This document shows positions 54,464 to 63,883 of a stretch of DNA of 64,000 nt, one piece after another (within the stretch, counting starts at the first letter, position 1; every line of letters begins with the position of its first letter). Both the position numbers and the translations under genes were made by a program. The stretch comes from Legionellaceae bacterium (GTDB lineage Bacteria; Pseudomonadota; Gammaproteobacteria; Legionellales; Legionellaceae). The notes beneath the pieces were generated by a model. The model was not told the DNA's origin. It did not search any database and worked only from the letters and a program-made list of their open reading frames with translations. The stretch lies in the NCBI GenBank assembly GCA_020831865.1, contig JAFIFT010000005.1:124001-188000 (forward strand), in the 5' to 3' direction.

Positions 54464-56550
54464 CAGCGGTGGATGTTAGGCCGTCGTTTGAAGTCTTCCG
54501 GTATGCTTGCTGCTGAAATATCCTGTATCTTGTAGTCCGCACTCAGCGACGGATCGAGGCTAAAGCTCCGCAAATTGGTGGAGAAAAATAATTGGCCGCC
54601 AGGGTTAAGCCGTTTCATGGCGGCACGGATGAGACTGACATGATCACGCTGGATATCGAGCGTGGCACGCATCCGCTTGGAATTGGAAAAGCTGGGCGGG
54701 TCAAGAAAAATCGTATCAAAACTGTCCGTACAGCGTTCGAGCCACTCCAGACAGTCGTACTGAATAAACTGATGCCGATGCGGGTCGAGTTCATTTAAGC
54801 GAAAATTCTCCTCAGCCCAGTTGAGGTAGGTTTTCGATAAATCCACATTGGTAGTGAAGGCGCCGGCCAGAGCCGCATGCACGCTGGCGCTTGCCGTATA
54901 ACAAAAACAGTTGAGGAAACGACTGTTGGTTTTGAGGTTGGCAAATTGTAATCGGATGGGGCGATGATCCAGAAAAAGACCGGTATCCAGATAATCGCTT
55001 AAATTGACTTTGAGTCGCGCACAGCCTTCCTGGATCGTGATAGCAATCTGACGTTTGTCCAGTTTTTCATATTGACTCAGCCCTTTTTGTCGCTTGCGTT
55101 CTTTCAAAATCACGTGCGTGGGGCTGATATCGAGGAGGCTTGGTAAAATACGCATCATTTCCAGCCGGCGCTTTTCCGCCTTATGCGGCGGGATATCGGC
55201 AGGAGGCGCGTATTCCTGAACGACCGCATAGCCCTGGTACCAGTCTACCGCAAACGCATAGTCCGGCAGATCAGCATCATAAATGCGAAAGGCTTCGACT
55301 GCATGACGTTTCGCCCATTTTTTCAGATGCTGCCAGTTCTTGCGCAGGCGGTTAGCCAGCATGGATGACGGGGCGTGGTCAGCGTCGGGTGCCTCCGTGT
55401 GCAGGCGGTTATCGGCACCGATATGAAACTGATATAATTTACAGGCAATGGGGCCATTGTAGAAACGGTATTGTTTGTCAGAGCGCAGGCCGATTGCTTT
55501 GGCCAGCAGGGGGTTGCTGGTGAGTATGGCCGCTTGCCAGCCCTGTCCCTGCTGATGTAATGTCTGGCCCAATTGTTGATACAGACGGATTAAGGGGCTG
55601 ATGTCCCCCATGCGTTCACCGTAGGGGGGATTCGTGATCAGCAGTGCCTTGGGCGCGCGGGCTTGCCAGTCGGACAGGGAGGCTTGTTGAAAATCAACTA
55701 CATCGGCAACACCGGCATGTTGGGCATTGTCTATGGCCATGTGAATCAGCGAGCCATCCTGATCGCTGCCGTAGAGCGGAACGCTCACCGGGGTTATTTG
55801 CGCTTGTGCCTCCAGGCGTAATTGCTCCCATAACGGCGGCTGGTGCGCATACCAATGGGATAAGGCCTGGTCCTGGCGCAGCAAGCCCGGCGCCATATTG
55901 GCCGCCATCATCGCCGCTTCAATGACCAGCGTACCGGAACCGCAAAAAGGATCCGCCAGCGCATAGCCCTGGGTGGCCAGTTGCGGCCAGTTGGCCCGTA
56001 TTAACAAGGCCGCCGCCAGATTTTCTTTCAAGGGGGCCTGCCCGGCCTGTTGTCGATAGCCGCGTTGGTGTAAGCTATAGCCGCATAAATCCAGACTCAC
56101 GCTGATGCTATCCTGCCTGAGGTAGGCGTGAATGCGGATATCCGGCTGCTGTTTATCGACATTTGGGCGGGGTTGCTGGCAGCCACGAAAATAATCGACA
56201 ATACCGTCTTTTATGATCTGCGCACCGAACATGGCATTGCGAAACTGTGCGGAACTGCCGTGAAATTCGACGGAAAAGCGCTTATCGGCGCTAAAAACCG
56301 TTTGCCAGTCAAATTGGCGGCACACTTGTTGCAGTGCCGCTGGCGTATCAGCTGGACCGTGAAAGAGCAGGAGCTGAACGCGGTTTGCCAGCCGGGACCA
56401 CAGGCACAGTTGATAGAGCGTGCTGAGGCTGGCTTCACCGAAGACCCCTTGTGGGCTGACGCGCTCAACCTGAAGGCCCAGGGCCCGAACTTCGGTTTCG
56501 AGCAGATATTCCAGTCCTTTGGGGCAAGAGACAAAGAGCGAATACTTCAT
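54439..56550 (-). CDS. rlmL: bifunctional 23S rRNA methyltransferase RlmKL
   Basis: This 703-residue enzyme methylates G2445 (RlmL part) and G2069 (RlmK part) of 23S rRNA. It starts with a THUMP domain (FVSCPKGLEYLLETEVRAL), then the RlmL methyltransferase (DPFCGSGTLVIEAA, LLITNPPYGERMG), then the RlmK methyltransferase (LNCFCYTASASVHAALAGA, TIFLDPPSFSNSKRM). Both active-site motifs (NPPY and DPPSF) are intact. Its ATG overlaps the darP stop by four bases, so the two are coupled. Confidence 0.97.
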   Translation of the reverse strand: MKYSLFVSCPKGLEYLLETEVRALGLQVERVSPQGVFGEASLSTLYQLCLWSRLANRVQLLLFHGPADTPAALQQVCRQFDWQTVFSADKRFSVEFHGSSAQFRNAMFGAQIIKDGIVDYFRGCQQPRPNVDKQQPDIRIHAYLRQDSISVSLDLCGYSLHQRGYRQQAGQAPLKENLAAALLIRANWPQLATQGYALADPFCGSGTLVIEAAMMAANMAPGLLRQDQALSHWYAHQPPLWEQLRLEAQAQITPVSVPLYGSDQDGSLIHMAIDNAQHAGVADVVDFQQASLSDWQARAPKALLITNPPYGERMGDISPLIRLYQQLGQTLHQQGQGWQAAILTSNPLLAKAIGLRSDKQYRFYNGPIACKLYQFHIGADNRLHTEAPDADHAPSSMLANRLRKNWQHLKKWAKRHAVEAFRIYDADLPDYAFAVDWYQGYAVVQEYAPPADIPPHKAEKRRLEMMRILPSLLDISPTHVILKERKRQKGLSQYEKLDKRQIAITIQEGCARLKVNLSDYLDTGLFLDHRPIRLQFANLKTNSRFLNCFCYTASASVHAALAGAFTTNVDLSKTYLNWAEENFRLNELDPHRHQFIQYDCLEWLERCTDSFDTIFLDPPSFSNSKRMRATLDIQRDHVSLIRAAMKRLNPGGQLFFSTNLRSFSLDPSLSADYKIQDISAASIPEDFKRRPNIHRCYRMESSS

Positions 56551-57038
56551 GCCAGCTGATCCTTAATCATGCGAAAGAGGGCTTTTGCGGCACCGCTATT
56601 TTTTTCCAGCCGCCGGTCGTCTTGCGCTTTTTTGATGAGTTGGCGCAATGCCTGGATATCTGTGGGGCTAAATTGCGCAATAAAAGCGGTCAGGCTGGCA
56701 GGCTGACTGATTAATTGTTCGCGCCAATATTCAGCCAGATGAAAGGCCTGGCTTTGCCCTTGTTGCTCGGCCATGAGTTCCGCATAGCCCTCGGCAATGC
56801 GTTCGTAATCGGCAGCCCGCATTAATTTGCCTATCAGTTGGCTTTGCCGTCGCTTGGCACCGTGGCTGCGGATAGCCTGATATTCCATGAGGGCTTGCTC
56901 CAGCCGGGCGGGCAGTGCCAGCTTTTGCCGCTGGGCGGCGCTGAGCGCGCTGAGTTTGACACCCAGTTTTTGCAGGGCATCGGCCTGTTGCTTTTGCCGG
57001 GTTTTGCTCACGGGTTCCGGGGATGGCTCTTGCACCAT
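56547..57038 (-). CDS. darP: ribosome biogenesis factor DarP/YjgA (DUF615)
   Basis: The 163-residue, highly charged helical protein matches DUF615: an early SKTRQKQQADALQKLGVKL, and RRQSQLIGKLMRAADYERI in the middle. It binds the 50S subunit late in its assembly. I chose the second of two close ATGs (57038), which has GGAG seven bases upstream. It is followed by rlmL in an ATGA overlap, so two factors of 50S maturation are made together. Confidence 0.92.
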   Translation of the reverse strand: MVQEPSPEPVSKTRQKQQADALQKLGVKLSALSAAQRQKLALPARLEQALMEYQAIRSHGAKRRQSQLIGKLMRAADYERIAEGYAELMAEQQGQSQAFHLAEYWREQLISQPASLTAFIAQFSPTDIQALRQLIKKAQDDRRLEKNSGAAKALFRMIKDQLA

Positions 57039-57255
57039 GTTCATTCTCCACTGGTTAGGGGGCGGAGTATAGCACATCTTCTGCTGGCAGAGGTATCTCG
57101 TCCTGTAGGTCGGCAACGCAGAGAAGGGCAGGCAGACAAAACCGGGTTTAGAGATTGATGGAGCAGTCCTTAGGCATAAATATCCACAGACCACGCAACA
57201 TACGTCAATCCGGGCGAGTTGGATACGCGTGGCTACCGTATGACAGGATCTGAGC

Positions 57256-58101
57256 TCAGCGCTGGCGAAACAATAGCGCCAGGTCTATGGCATCAAAGTC
57301 ATGTTGACTATTACAAAAGCCACACCGTACTTCAACCTTGCCCTGCTCGGCCAGCATCTGCTGCAGTTCATCCTCACCCAGGGTTGTTAAAATCTGTTGC
57401 ATGCGCCCCGTATCACAACGGCATTGAAAACGTACCGGACGCGCGTCAAAAATGCGCACATCCGTCTCGTGGTACAAACGGTGCAGCAGTACGGTATTAT
57501 CCAGGCTCAACAACTCGGATTCGGATACCGTTTCTCCCATGGCCAGCGCATATTCCCAGAAATGTTCCCGTTCAAGCGACCCCTTGCCCGGCAGCAACTG
57601 CAAAAGCATGCCGGCAGCATGCTCGTCACTTGCCGCCAGCCAAACCCGGGTAGCCAACTGCTCGGATTGGGCAAAAAAATGGGTCAGATTCTCACTCATT
57701 GAGGTTGAAAGCAAGGGCACTCTGCTCTGATAACCCGCGCTCTGTTGCTCAGATTGCACATTGATCACCAATTGCCCCTGTAAAAACGCGCCAGCATACG
57801 CTTCATCAGTCAAACCCGGTGCGCATTTGGCCATAGCACGCAGCCCCAATGTCTCATCAATCTGCACCAGCAGCAGGGATAACGCCGCGCTCCCCTCAAA
57901 CTGCACACTCAGCCTGCCCGCAAATTTAATGCTGCTGGCTAATAAAACCGCACTCACCAAAGCCTCACCGAGCAGATAGCGTACCATAGGGGGGTAGGGG
58001 CGTTGATGAATGATGCGCTGGTAGGTCGCATTCAAATGCACGATAGCACCGCGAATATCTTCGTGCTCCAGCATGAAGCCCTGTATTTCATCCTGACTCA
58101 T
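57256..58101 (-). CDS. hslO: Hsp33 redox-regulated chaperone
   Basis: This 281-residue chaperone is switched on by oxidation. The zinc-binding Cys are in place: C227-x-C229 and C260-x-x-C263. The N-terminal domain starts with the family's IRGAIVHLNATYQRI, and the substrate-binding middle is complete. In the reduced state zinc holds it off; disulphides release the unfolded linker. It lies 65 bases after the thioesterase gene on the same strand. An AGAAT -10-like element is seen in that gap. Confidence 0.96.
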   Translation of the reverse strand: MSQDEIQGFMLEHEDIRGAIVHLNATYQRIIHQRPYPPMVRYLLGEALVSAVLLASSIKFAGRLSVQFEGSAALSLLLVQIDETLGLRAMAKCAPGLTDEAYAGAFLQGQLVINVQSEQQSAGYQSRVPLLSTSMSENLTHFFAQSEQLATRVWLAASDEHAAGMLLQLLPGKGSLEREHFWEYALAMGETVSESELLSLDNTVLLHRLYHETDVRIFDARPVRFQCRCDTGRMQQILTTLGEDELQQMLAEQGKVEVRCGFCNSQHDFDAIDLALLFRQR

Positions 58102-58166
58102 ATAAAAACAACCTGCAAAATAGACGGGATTCTACCCCGCTTTCGAAAAAAAAACCATTCGAGACT

Positions 58167-58565
58167 TCAATCAAAAAAAGCACGCAGTGCCTGGGGCAGG
58201 GCGACTGGCCGGCCGAGCTGATAGTCAATCCAGACGATAGTGCTTTCCGCCTCGGCCATGCGCTCTCCTTCCTGATAGATCGCATGATCCATGCGCACGG
58301 ACGTTCGCCCTGGACTATGCAGGCGGCTTTGCAAACATAAGGTTGCCGGATAGACCACCGGCCGCAGAAAGGTACAGGAAATCTTCAGCAATACCGGACC
58401 TTGATGGGGGTTCATCGCCAGTTCAACGCTATCCAGCCAGTCAATTCGGGCTTGCTGAAAATAATCAAAATAACGGGCATTATTGACATGCCCCAGGGCA
58501 TCCATATCGCCCCAGGCAATGGCGAAGGTTTTTTCGTGTACCGTGTTTGGGTTTGGTGTCGTCAT
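58167..58565 (-). CDS. 4HBT-family acyl-CoA thioesterase
   Basis: The 132-residue protein is a single hot-dog-fold domain. The active-site segment WGDMDALGHVNNARYFDYF carries the Asp and the NN-x-RYF stretch typical of the 4-hydroxybenzoyl-CoA/YbgC-FadM-like group. It cleaves an acyl-CoA, with the chain length unknown. Its ATG overlaps the priA stop by four bases, so it is translated with priA. Confidence 0.88.
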   Translation of the reverse strand: MTTPNPNTVHEKTFAIAWGDMDALGHVNNARYFDYFQQARIDWLDSVELAMNPHQGPVLLKISCTFLRPVVYPATLCLQSRLHSPGRTSVRMDHAIYQEGERMAEAESTIVWIDYQLGRPVALPQALRAFFD

Positions 58566-60754
58566 GCCAGCTCCTGTGGATCAACGTCCACACTCCAGTG
58601 GACTTGGGTTGCCAATTTATTCATTGTTAACCATTGTCGTAACCCGGTCAATGCCTGTTGCAGCGTTCCGCGCGAGTCGCTCTTGAACAGGAGTTGCAAC
58701 TGATGCTCGCCGGCTTTGCGGGCCAATGGTGAAGGGGCCGGGCCCAAAACCTGCACGGGCGTAGACTGTAGCTGTTGTTGCACCGCTTGCATAAAGGCCA
58801 TTAAGCGTGCAAGATTTTTATCTTTGCCACGTAGCAGTGCCAGATAATGCCAGGGCGGCAGTCGTGCCTGCTGGCGGCTGGCCAATAAAGAATGGGCAAA
58901 GGCATCATAACCTTGCCGAATTAGTGTATTTAACAGGGGATGCTGGGGCTGGTGGGTTTGAATGATGACTTCGCCAGGCTTTTCCGCACGGCCGGCCCGT
59001 CCAGCGACCTGCAACAGCAATTGCCCGAGACGCTCGCTGGCACGAAAATCAGCATGGCTCAAGCCGGCATCGGCATCCAGAATTACCGCCAGTGTCAAAT
59101 GGGGAAAATGATGACCTTTGGCCAGCATTTGCGTACCGATAATCAACTGTGCGGCACCACTATGAATCTGCTGGAGATACGCATCGAAAGCGTCCTTGCC
59201 CTGCACAGTATCCCGATCAATACGCAGCGGCGGATAGGCGGGAAAATAGTGCTGTAAAAACTGCTCCAGACGCTGAGTTCCAACGCCAATGCGGATGAGT
59301 TCATGCGCCTTACAGTGCGGACAGTGGCTCGGCAGGCGCCGATGAAAACCACAGTGGTGACAGCGTAATTGCTGTTGAGGGTGGTGATAGGTCAGATGGC
59401 TGTCACAATCGGGACAATCCAGCATTTTGCCACACAGATGGCATAAAATAACCGGCGCAAAGCCTCGACGGTTCAAAAACACCAATACCTGATTGCCGGC
59501 CTGCAAATGATGAGCCATCTGCTGTAGCGTCTGTACCGCGAAACCTTCCTGCAAGGGCGTATTACGAATATCAACCAAACGGTAAAGCAAAGGGGAACTC
59601 TGCAGCGCCTTTTGCTGTAAGTGCAAATGCCGGTATTTGCCTTGCTGCGCATTATGCAGGCTCTCCAAACTGGGAGTCGCTGTCCCCAGAATCAGGGGAA
59701 TATTCGCCTGACTGGCACGCATTAAGGCCGTATCACGCGCCGAATAGCGCACGCCATCCATTTGTTTAAGTGATGCGTCATGTTCTTCATCAATGACAAT
59801 CAAACCCAAGTCAGGCAAAGGGGTAAAAACCGCCGTACGGGTGCCAATAATCAAGCGCAAGACGCCAGCACGCGCCAACAACCAGGCCTCTGACCGTTCA
59901 CTGTCATTCAAATGGGAATGTAATACCGCCATCGGCAGCGCAAAACGGGACTGAAAACGGCTGATCAATTGTGGCGTCAAACCAATTTCCGGAACCAGCA
60001 CCAGCACCTGGCGATTTTGCGCCAACACCCGGGCAATCACCTGCAAATAGACTTCGGTCTTACCGCTACCGGTCACCCCTTGCAGCAAGAAACACTGAAA
60101 ACGCTCGCTGTTTTCGGTCATCGTCTGCACGGCCGCTGCCTGCTCAGGATTGAGGGTCAAGGCCTGGGAGTCCGTAGGGCGCACCGGATGAGGCAAACGC
60201 AAGTGGCGTTGGCTGGTCAGCAAACCTTTCGCCAACAAGGCCTGTACCGCAGATTTGCCAACCGCCTGGTACAGCGTTCTCGCCGCCACCGGTTGGCTGG
60301 CCCGGGCCAGATAATCGAGCGCCTGATGCTGACGCCGGGCATTGGTTCGCAGGTGCTGACGCAAACGGTCGGCCGAGGGGCTCAACTGATAATACTCTTC
60401 CTGCGGCAAATGCAGACTTTTTCCGCTGCGTAATTGTCTGGGCAATACCAGCGCCAGTACTTCCGATAAGGGTGACTGATAATAGCGCGCCACCCAGCGC
60501 AGCAGACGCAGCATGCTTTCATCCAACAGTGGCGCATCATCCAGCACCGCAACCACCTTTTTCAGTTTTTTAGGCGACAGTTGGCTATATCCCTGTCCCA
60601 CCACCAGACCACTGCGCAACTGGTTAATAAAAGACACCTGTACCCGACTGCCGATGGCGAGGTGCTGTTCCGGTAGCAGGTAATCATAGTAATCACGCAT
60701 GGTGTGGGGGATGCAGACATGCGCCACCGCCAGACCATCACGAGAAGCCGACAT
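58562..60754 (-). CDS. priA: primosomal replication restart helicase PriA
   Basis: This 730-residue DEAH-type helicase reloads the replisome at stalled forks. The Walker A motif GVTGSGKTEVYL and the Walker B motif VIDEEHDASLK are present. The zinc-binding Cys cluster is present (CHLCGKMLDCPDCDSHLTYH, LRCHHCG, LPSHCPHC). The N-terminal 3'-DNA-binding domain is complete. Downstream come the thioesterase and hslO; upstream the PTPS-like gene ends three bases before. Confidence 0.97.
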   Translation of the reverse strand: MSASRDGLAVAHVCIPHTMRDYYDYLLPEQHLAIGSRVQVSFINQLRSGLVVGQGYSQLSPKKLKKVVAVLDDAPLLDESMLRLLRWVARYYQSPLSEVLALVLPRQLRSGKSLHLPQEEYYQLSPSADRLRQHLRTNARRQHQALDYLARASQPVAARTLYQAVGKSAVQALLAKGLLTSQRHLRLPHPVRPTDSQALTLNPEQAAAVQTMTENSERFQCFLLQGVTGSGKTEVYLQVIARVLAQNRQVLVLVPEIGLTPQLISRFQSRFALPMAVLHSHLNDSERSEAWLLARAGVLRLIIGTRTAVFTPLPDLGLIVIDEEHDASLKQMDGVRYSARDTALMRASQANIPLILGTATPSLESLHNAQQGKYRHLHLQQKALQSSPLLYRLVDIRNTPLQEGFAVQTLQQMAHHLQAGNQVLVFLNRRGFAPVILCHLCGKMLDCPDCDSHLTYHHPQQQLRCHHCGFHRRLPSHCPHCKAHELIRIGVGTQRLEQFLQHYFPAYPPLRIDRDTVQGKDAFDAYLQQIHSGAAQLIIGTQMLAKGHHFPHLTLAVILDADAGLSHADFRASERLGQLLLQVAGRAGRAEKPGEVIIQTHQPQHPLLNTLIRQGYDAFAHSLLASRQQARLPPWHYLALLRGKDKNLARLMAFMQAVQQQLQSTPVQVLGPAPSPLARKAGEHQLQLLFKSDSRGTLQQALTGLRQWLTMNKLATQVHWSVDVDPQELA

Positions 60755-60757
60755 CCG

Positions 60758-61258
60758 CTACCCGCGCCGCCATTCGTAACTGGCCGACTGGCCGGGGGCG
60801 GAAAAGACTTTCACCACCATTTTTTCAATGCGGTGCGCCTCCAGCTGCGCCTTATCCGCAATCAACTCCCCGATAAACCAGCGCGACAGCTCTTCAACGG
60901 TAATATTACAAACGGGCAAAATCGTCACATCTTCTTTTAAAAAGGGCATGGTTTTGTGATTAAAGGTAAAATAATAATAGTTTTCATCTTCCCGAAATTG
61001 CAAATAGGGCGAGTGCTGTGGCATAAGGAAGGTCTGGTTCAAATGCCGACATAATTCCAGCGTTTTTTGTTTGTAAAAACGATAATCAAAGCTCATGCCA
61101 TTTTCTTCTACCCAGGTACTGACACTCAGATAGACATTATACATATGGCCGTGCAGCGGCTCACGCTCGGTCGCAGAAAAAATAGTCGTATGCCCGGCAG
61201 AAAACTTCATCACTTCTTTTTGCAATTCTACCGTGGTCAAATAGCGTTCTTTCATCAT
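60758..61258 (-). CDS. 6-pyruvoyl-tetrahydropterin synthase-like enzyme, PTPS-III type
   Basis: The 166-residue protein belongs to the PTPS/QueD superfamily. The three zinc His are H23 (FSAGH), H36 and H38 (LHGHMYNV). The catalytic Cys of QueD and mammalian PTPS is absent; instead E33 sits in EPLHGH, the ExxHGH pattern of the PTPS-III group, which replaces dihydroneopterin aldolase in Plasmodium and in some bacteria. It could thus act in folate synthesis, or make a tetrahydropterin precursor. Its ATG overlaps the midA stop by four bases, and it ends three bases before priA. Confidence 0.85.
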   Translation of the reverse strand: MMKERYLTTVELQKEVMKFSAGHTTIFSATEREPLHGHMYNVYLSVSTWVEENGMSFDYRFYKQKTLELCRHLNQTFLMPQHSPYLQFREDENYYYFTFNHKTMPFLKEDVTILPVCNITVEELSRWFIGELIADKAQLEAHRIEKMVVKVFSAPGQSASYEWRRG

Positions 61259-62361
61259 AAAGTTGCTCGTTTGTCTAATAAGAGAAAGCCCTGCAAGTCG
61301 GCATCAAATGCCTTGCCAAGCGCCATAACTTTAAATAACTCCCCCATTTCCTGCGGCTGGGTTAATGTTTTGACCGCCTGTGTCTGTGCCAGCGCATCGG
61401 CAGGCCCGAGATCAGTGGACAACAAGCCTAACAAATCATTGGCCAGTAAAAAAGCCGCCTGATTGCTAAAGCCCAGAACCTGCAAACCCGCCGCATCCGC
61501 CTCTTCCGCAACATAGGTAAAATCCACATGCGCCGTGATATCCTGGGTACCGGGACCCTGCAGGGGATCGGGATGACTGCGGTGGCCCTGATGACACATC
61601 AGGGTACCCAGGCGTCGGTCGGGATGATAATATTCATGCCGTGGAAAGCCATAGTCCAGCAGCAGAATGACCCCCTGCTCCAGCATAGCCGCCACGCTTT
61701 GTATCCAGGCTCCGGCCCATAAGTTCACCTCCGACTGATAGGGAGTCGGTAATGGCGGTAACCGATTTTGCACATGCGCCCGCAAAGCCGCATCAACCTG
61801 AGGGCGGTACGCTTCCTGTAAACCACCTTCGCCATCAAGGCTAATCCAGCTTTCCAGCAAAGCCTCTTCGGTGAGCAAGAAACGGTGCACCGGCATGGCA
61901 TCCAATACCTCATTGGCTAAAACAACCCCATGGAAAGACGCCGGTAAGGCATCAAGCCACCGCACCCGCTCCGCCAGATGTGGAATATCCCGGCCGATAT
62001 TTTCCTGTTGCAGGACGCGCAAGGCAGCACTGACTTCCAGAATATAATACTGTCGGGGGAGTTGCCCAAGCTGCTCCAGTTCCCGCAGCACATCAATACA
62101 CAGTCGTCCGCTGCCGGCACCGAATTCCAGAATATCCGCCGTTTCCATGTCAGCCAGAATCGCCCGGCACTGTCGCGCCAGCGTGCGCCCAAAGAGGGGC
62201 GTCAACTCCGGTGCCGTGATAAAATCACCGCCGGCACCAAATTTCGGCCGCAGGGAGCTATAATACCCGTCCACCGGGGCATAAAGCACATGCTGCATGT
62301 ATTCTACAAAAGGAATCGCCTGCTTCTCTTCTAACACTCGTCGGAGAGAGTCCAACATCAT
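61255..62361 (-). CDS. MidA/NDUFAF7-family SAM-dependent methyltransferase
   Basis: The 368-residue protein is of the COG1565 type. It has the N-terminal FVEYMQHVLYAPVDGYYSS, the GDFITAPELTPLFGRTLA segment, and the SAM site ILEFGAGSGRL followed by YYILEVSAALR. NDUFAF7, the mitochondrial member, methylates an Arg of complex I; the bacterial substrate is not settled. Its end is coupled with the PTPS-like gene. It is divergent from the pteridine reductase gene. Confidence 0.93.
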   Translation of the reverse strand: MMLDSLRRVLEEKQAIPFVEYMQHVLYAPVDGYYSSLRPKFGAGGDFITAPELTPLFGRTLARQCRAILADMETADILEFGAGSGRLCIDVLRELEQLGQLPRQYYILEVSAALRVLQQENIGRDIPHLAERVRWLDALPASFHGVVLANEVLDAMPVHRFLLTEEALLESWISLDGEGGLQEAYRPQVDAALRAHVQNRLPPLPTPYQSEVNLWAGAWIQSVAAMLEQGVILLLDYGFPRHEYYHPDRRLGTLMCHQGHRSHPDPLQGPGTQDITAHVDFTYVAEEADAAGLQVLGFSNQAAFLLANDLLGLLSTDLGPADALAQTQAVKTLTQPQEMGELFKVMALGKAFDADLQGFLLLDKRATL

Positions 62362-62615
62362 CGATACTCACTTAGCCGCATACACAAGGCTGCTATTCTA
62401 GCAGATGGCAAGGGCTAAAGCAGCAGATATCCGCCGCTGAGCGCGCATCATCCGTGCCTGCCGGCTGATGTCTGGCTACCAACAAACCTTCAAAACCGCA
62501 ACCTGCAAATATCAGGGGCAGATAGCCTTGTCACCCCACAAAACGAGCACCGCCCTTTTGCTTTTTCCGCCCCGGGTATACACTGGTGGGAAGAATGATC
62601 TGCAGGATAGCGAAT
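62362..62615. other. divergent promoter region, midA and pteridine reductase
   Basis: The 254 bases hold no gene that I can support. A TATACA -10-like sequence lies near 62576, but no well-spaced -35 is seen. Confidence 0.4.
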
Positions 62616-63350
62616 ATGCCTAATAAAGTTGTCTTAATCACTGGTAGCGCCCGCCGCATCGGCCTGGCCATTGCCCAACATTTTCACCAACAGCATTATG
62701 ATGTACTGATCCATTATCACCAGTCTGCCCGGCAGGCCCAAAGCGCCATCCAGACCCTCAATCAACAGCGCCCTGATAGCGCCACTGGCTTTTGTGCTGA
62801 TCTGTGTACCGAGGAAGCGGCACAGACGCTGATAGAGCATGCTATTACGACCTATGGCCGCCTTGATGTCTTGATCAACAATGCCTCGGTCTTTTGGCCC
62901 AGCGCACTGGATGGCAGCGAACTGGCCGATTGGTCGACGCTGTTTCACGCGAATGTCATCGCTCCCTATCGCCTCAGTCTGGCGGCACAGCCTTTTTTGG
63001 CGCAAACACAAGGCTGTATTATTAACCTGACTGATATCCATGCGGAAAAACCACTGAAACATTATGCCCTCTATTGCCAAAGCAAAGCAGCACTACTGAT
63101 GCAAACCAAAGCATTGGCCAGAGAGTTTGCGCCCAGCATCCGGGTCAACAGCGTCGCACCCGGGGCGATTGACTGGCCAGAAGGTATCAATGCACTGACC
63201 GAGCAGCAAAAAGCGCAGATTATTGCCACCACCCCTTTGCAGTGCCACGGCCACCCCCGATACATAGCACAAGCCATCTACGCCCTGGCTGAAAATCCTT
63301 TTATTAGCGGTGAAAATATCAAGATCGACGGCGGCCGTTCCCTGACTTGA
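62616..63350 (+). CDS. FolM/PTR1-like pteridine reductase (SDR family)
   Basis: The 244-residue short-chain dehydrogenase has the pteridine-reductase variant of the cofactor motif (TGSARRIG, with the Arg that favours NADPH), NNAS, and the Y-x-x-x-K active site in YCQSK. The INLTDIHAEKPLKHYALY segment with its Asp matches FolM and PTR1 rather than FabG. It would reduce dihydro- to tetrahydropterins, such as the cofactor of PhhA. AGGA lies eight bases before the ATG at 62616. Confidence 0.9.
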   Translation: MPNKVVLITGSARRIGLAIAQHFHQQHYDVLIHYHQSARQAQSAIQTLNQQRPDSATGFCADLCTEEAAQTLIEHAITTYGRLDVLINNASVFWPSALDGSELADWSTLFHANVIAPYRLSLAAQPFLAQTQGCIINLTDIHAEKPLKHYALYCQSKAALLMQTKALAREFAPSIRVNSVAPGAIDWPEGINALTEQQKAQIIATTPLQCHGHPRYIAQAIYALAENPFISGENIKIDGGRSLT

Positions 63351-63356
63351 ATCCTT

Positions 63357-63385
63357 TTGTATTGCCACTGAAAATTGTTTACAAT
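63357..63385 (+). promoter_or_regulatory. bcp promoter
   Basis: TTGTAT (63357-63362) and TACAAT (63380-63385) are exactly 17 bases apart, 34 bases before the ATG. Confidence 0.6.
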
Positions 63386-63418
63386 CGTTTTTATGGTTCA
63401 ACATAAAAGGGTAGACCA

Positions 63419-63883
63419 ATGTCCAAGGCAAGCGCACAAGATTTTGACTTTCAGGCAACCAGCCAGATTCAGGGCAAACTCAGTGATTATCGAGGCAAAT
63501 GGGTAGTACTGTATTTTTATCCCCGCGACGCCACCCCAGGCTGTACCACCGAAGGACAAGATTTTCGCGACCAGTACCCTGAGTTTCAAAAATGCCATGC
63601 CGAGGTGTTTGGCGTTTCAAGGGATAGTCTCAAGTCACACGAAAACTTCAAAGCCAAGCACGCCTTTCCCTTTGACCTGATGAGCGATCCAGAGGAACAG
63701 CTTTGCCAACAGTTTGACGTAATGAAACTGAAGAATATGTACGGTAAACAGGTACGGGGCATAGAGCGCAGTACCTTTATTTTTAATCCGGAAGGCCAGC
63801 TCTGTCAGGAATGGCGCAAAGTTAAGGTAGAGGGACATGTGGATGAGGTGTTAGACTGGCTGCGCCAACACACCGCGTCATGA
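63419..63883 (+). CDS. bcp: Bcp/PrxQ-type peroxiredoxin
   Basis: The 154-residue thiol peroxidase has the peroxidatic Cys C42 in PRDATPGCTTEG. The usual resolving Cys five residues later is Gln (Q47), so this is a one-Cys or atypical form; other Cys at FQKC, EQLC and GQLC might take that role. It reduces H2O2 and organic peroxides with thioredoxin. Start and length match the family. A possible 36-codon reading frame overlaps its stop but is not supported. Confidence 0.94.
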   Translation: MSKASAQDFDFQATSQIQGKLSDYRGKWVVLYFYPRDATPGCTTEGQDFRDQYPEFQKCHAEVFGVSRDSLKSHENFKAKHAFPFDLMSDPEEQLCQQFDVMKLKNMYGKQVRGIERSTFIFNPEGQLCQEWRKVKVEGHVDEVLDWLRQHTAS

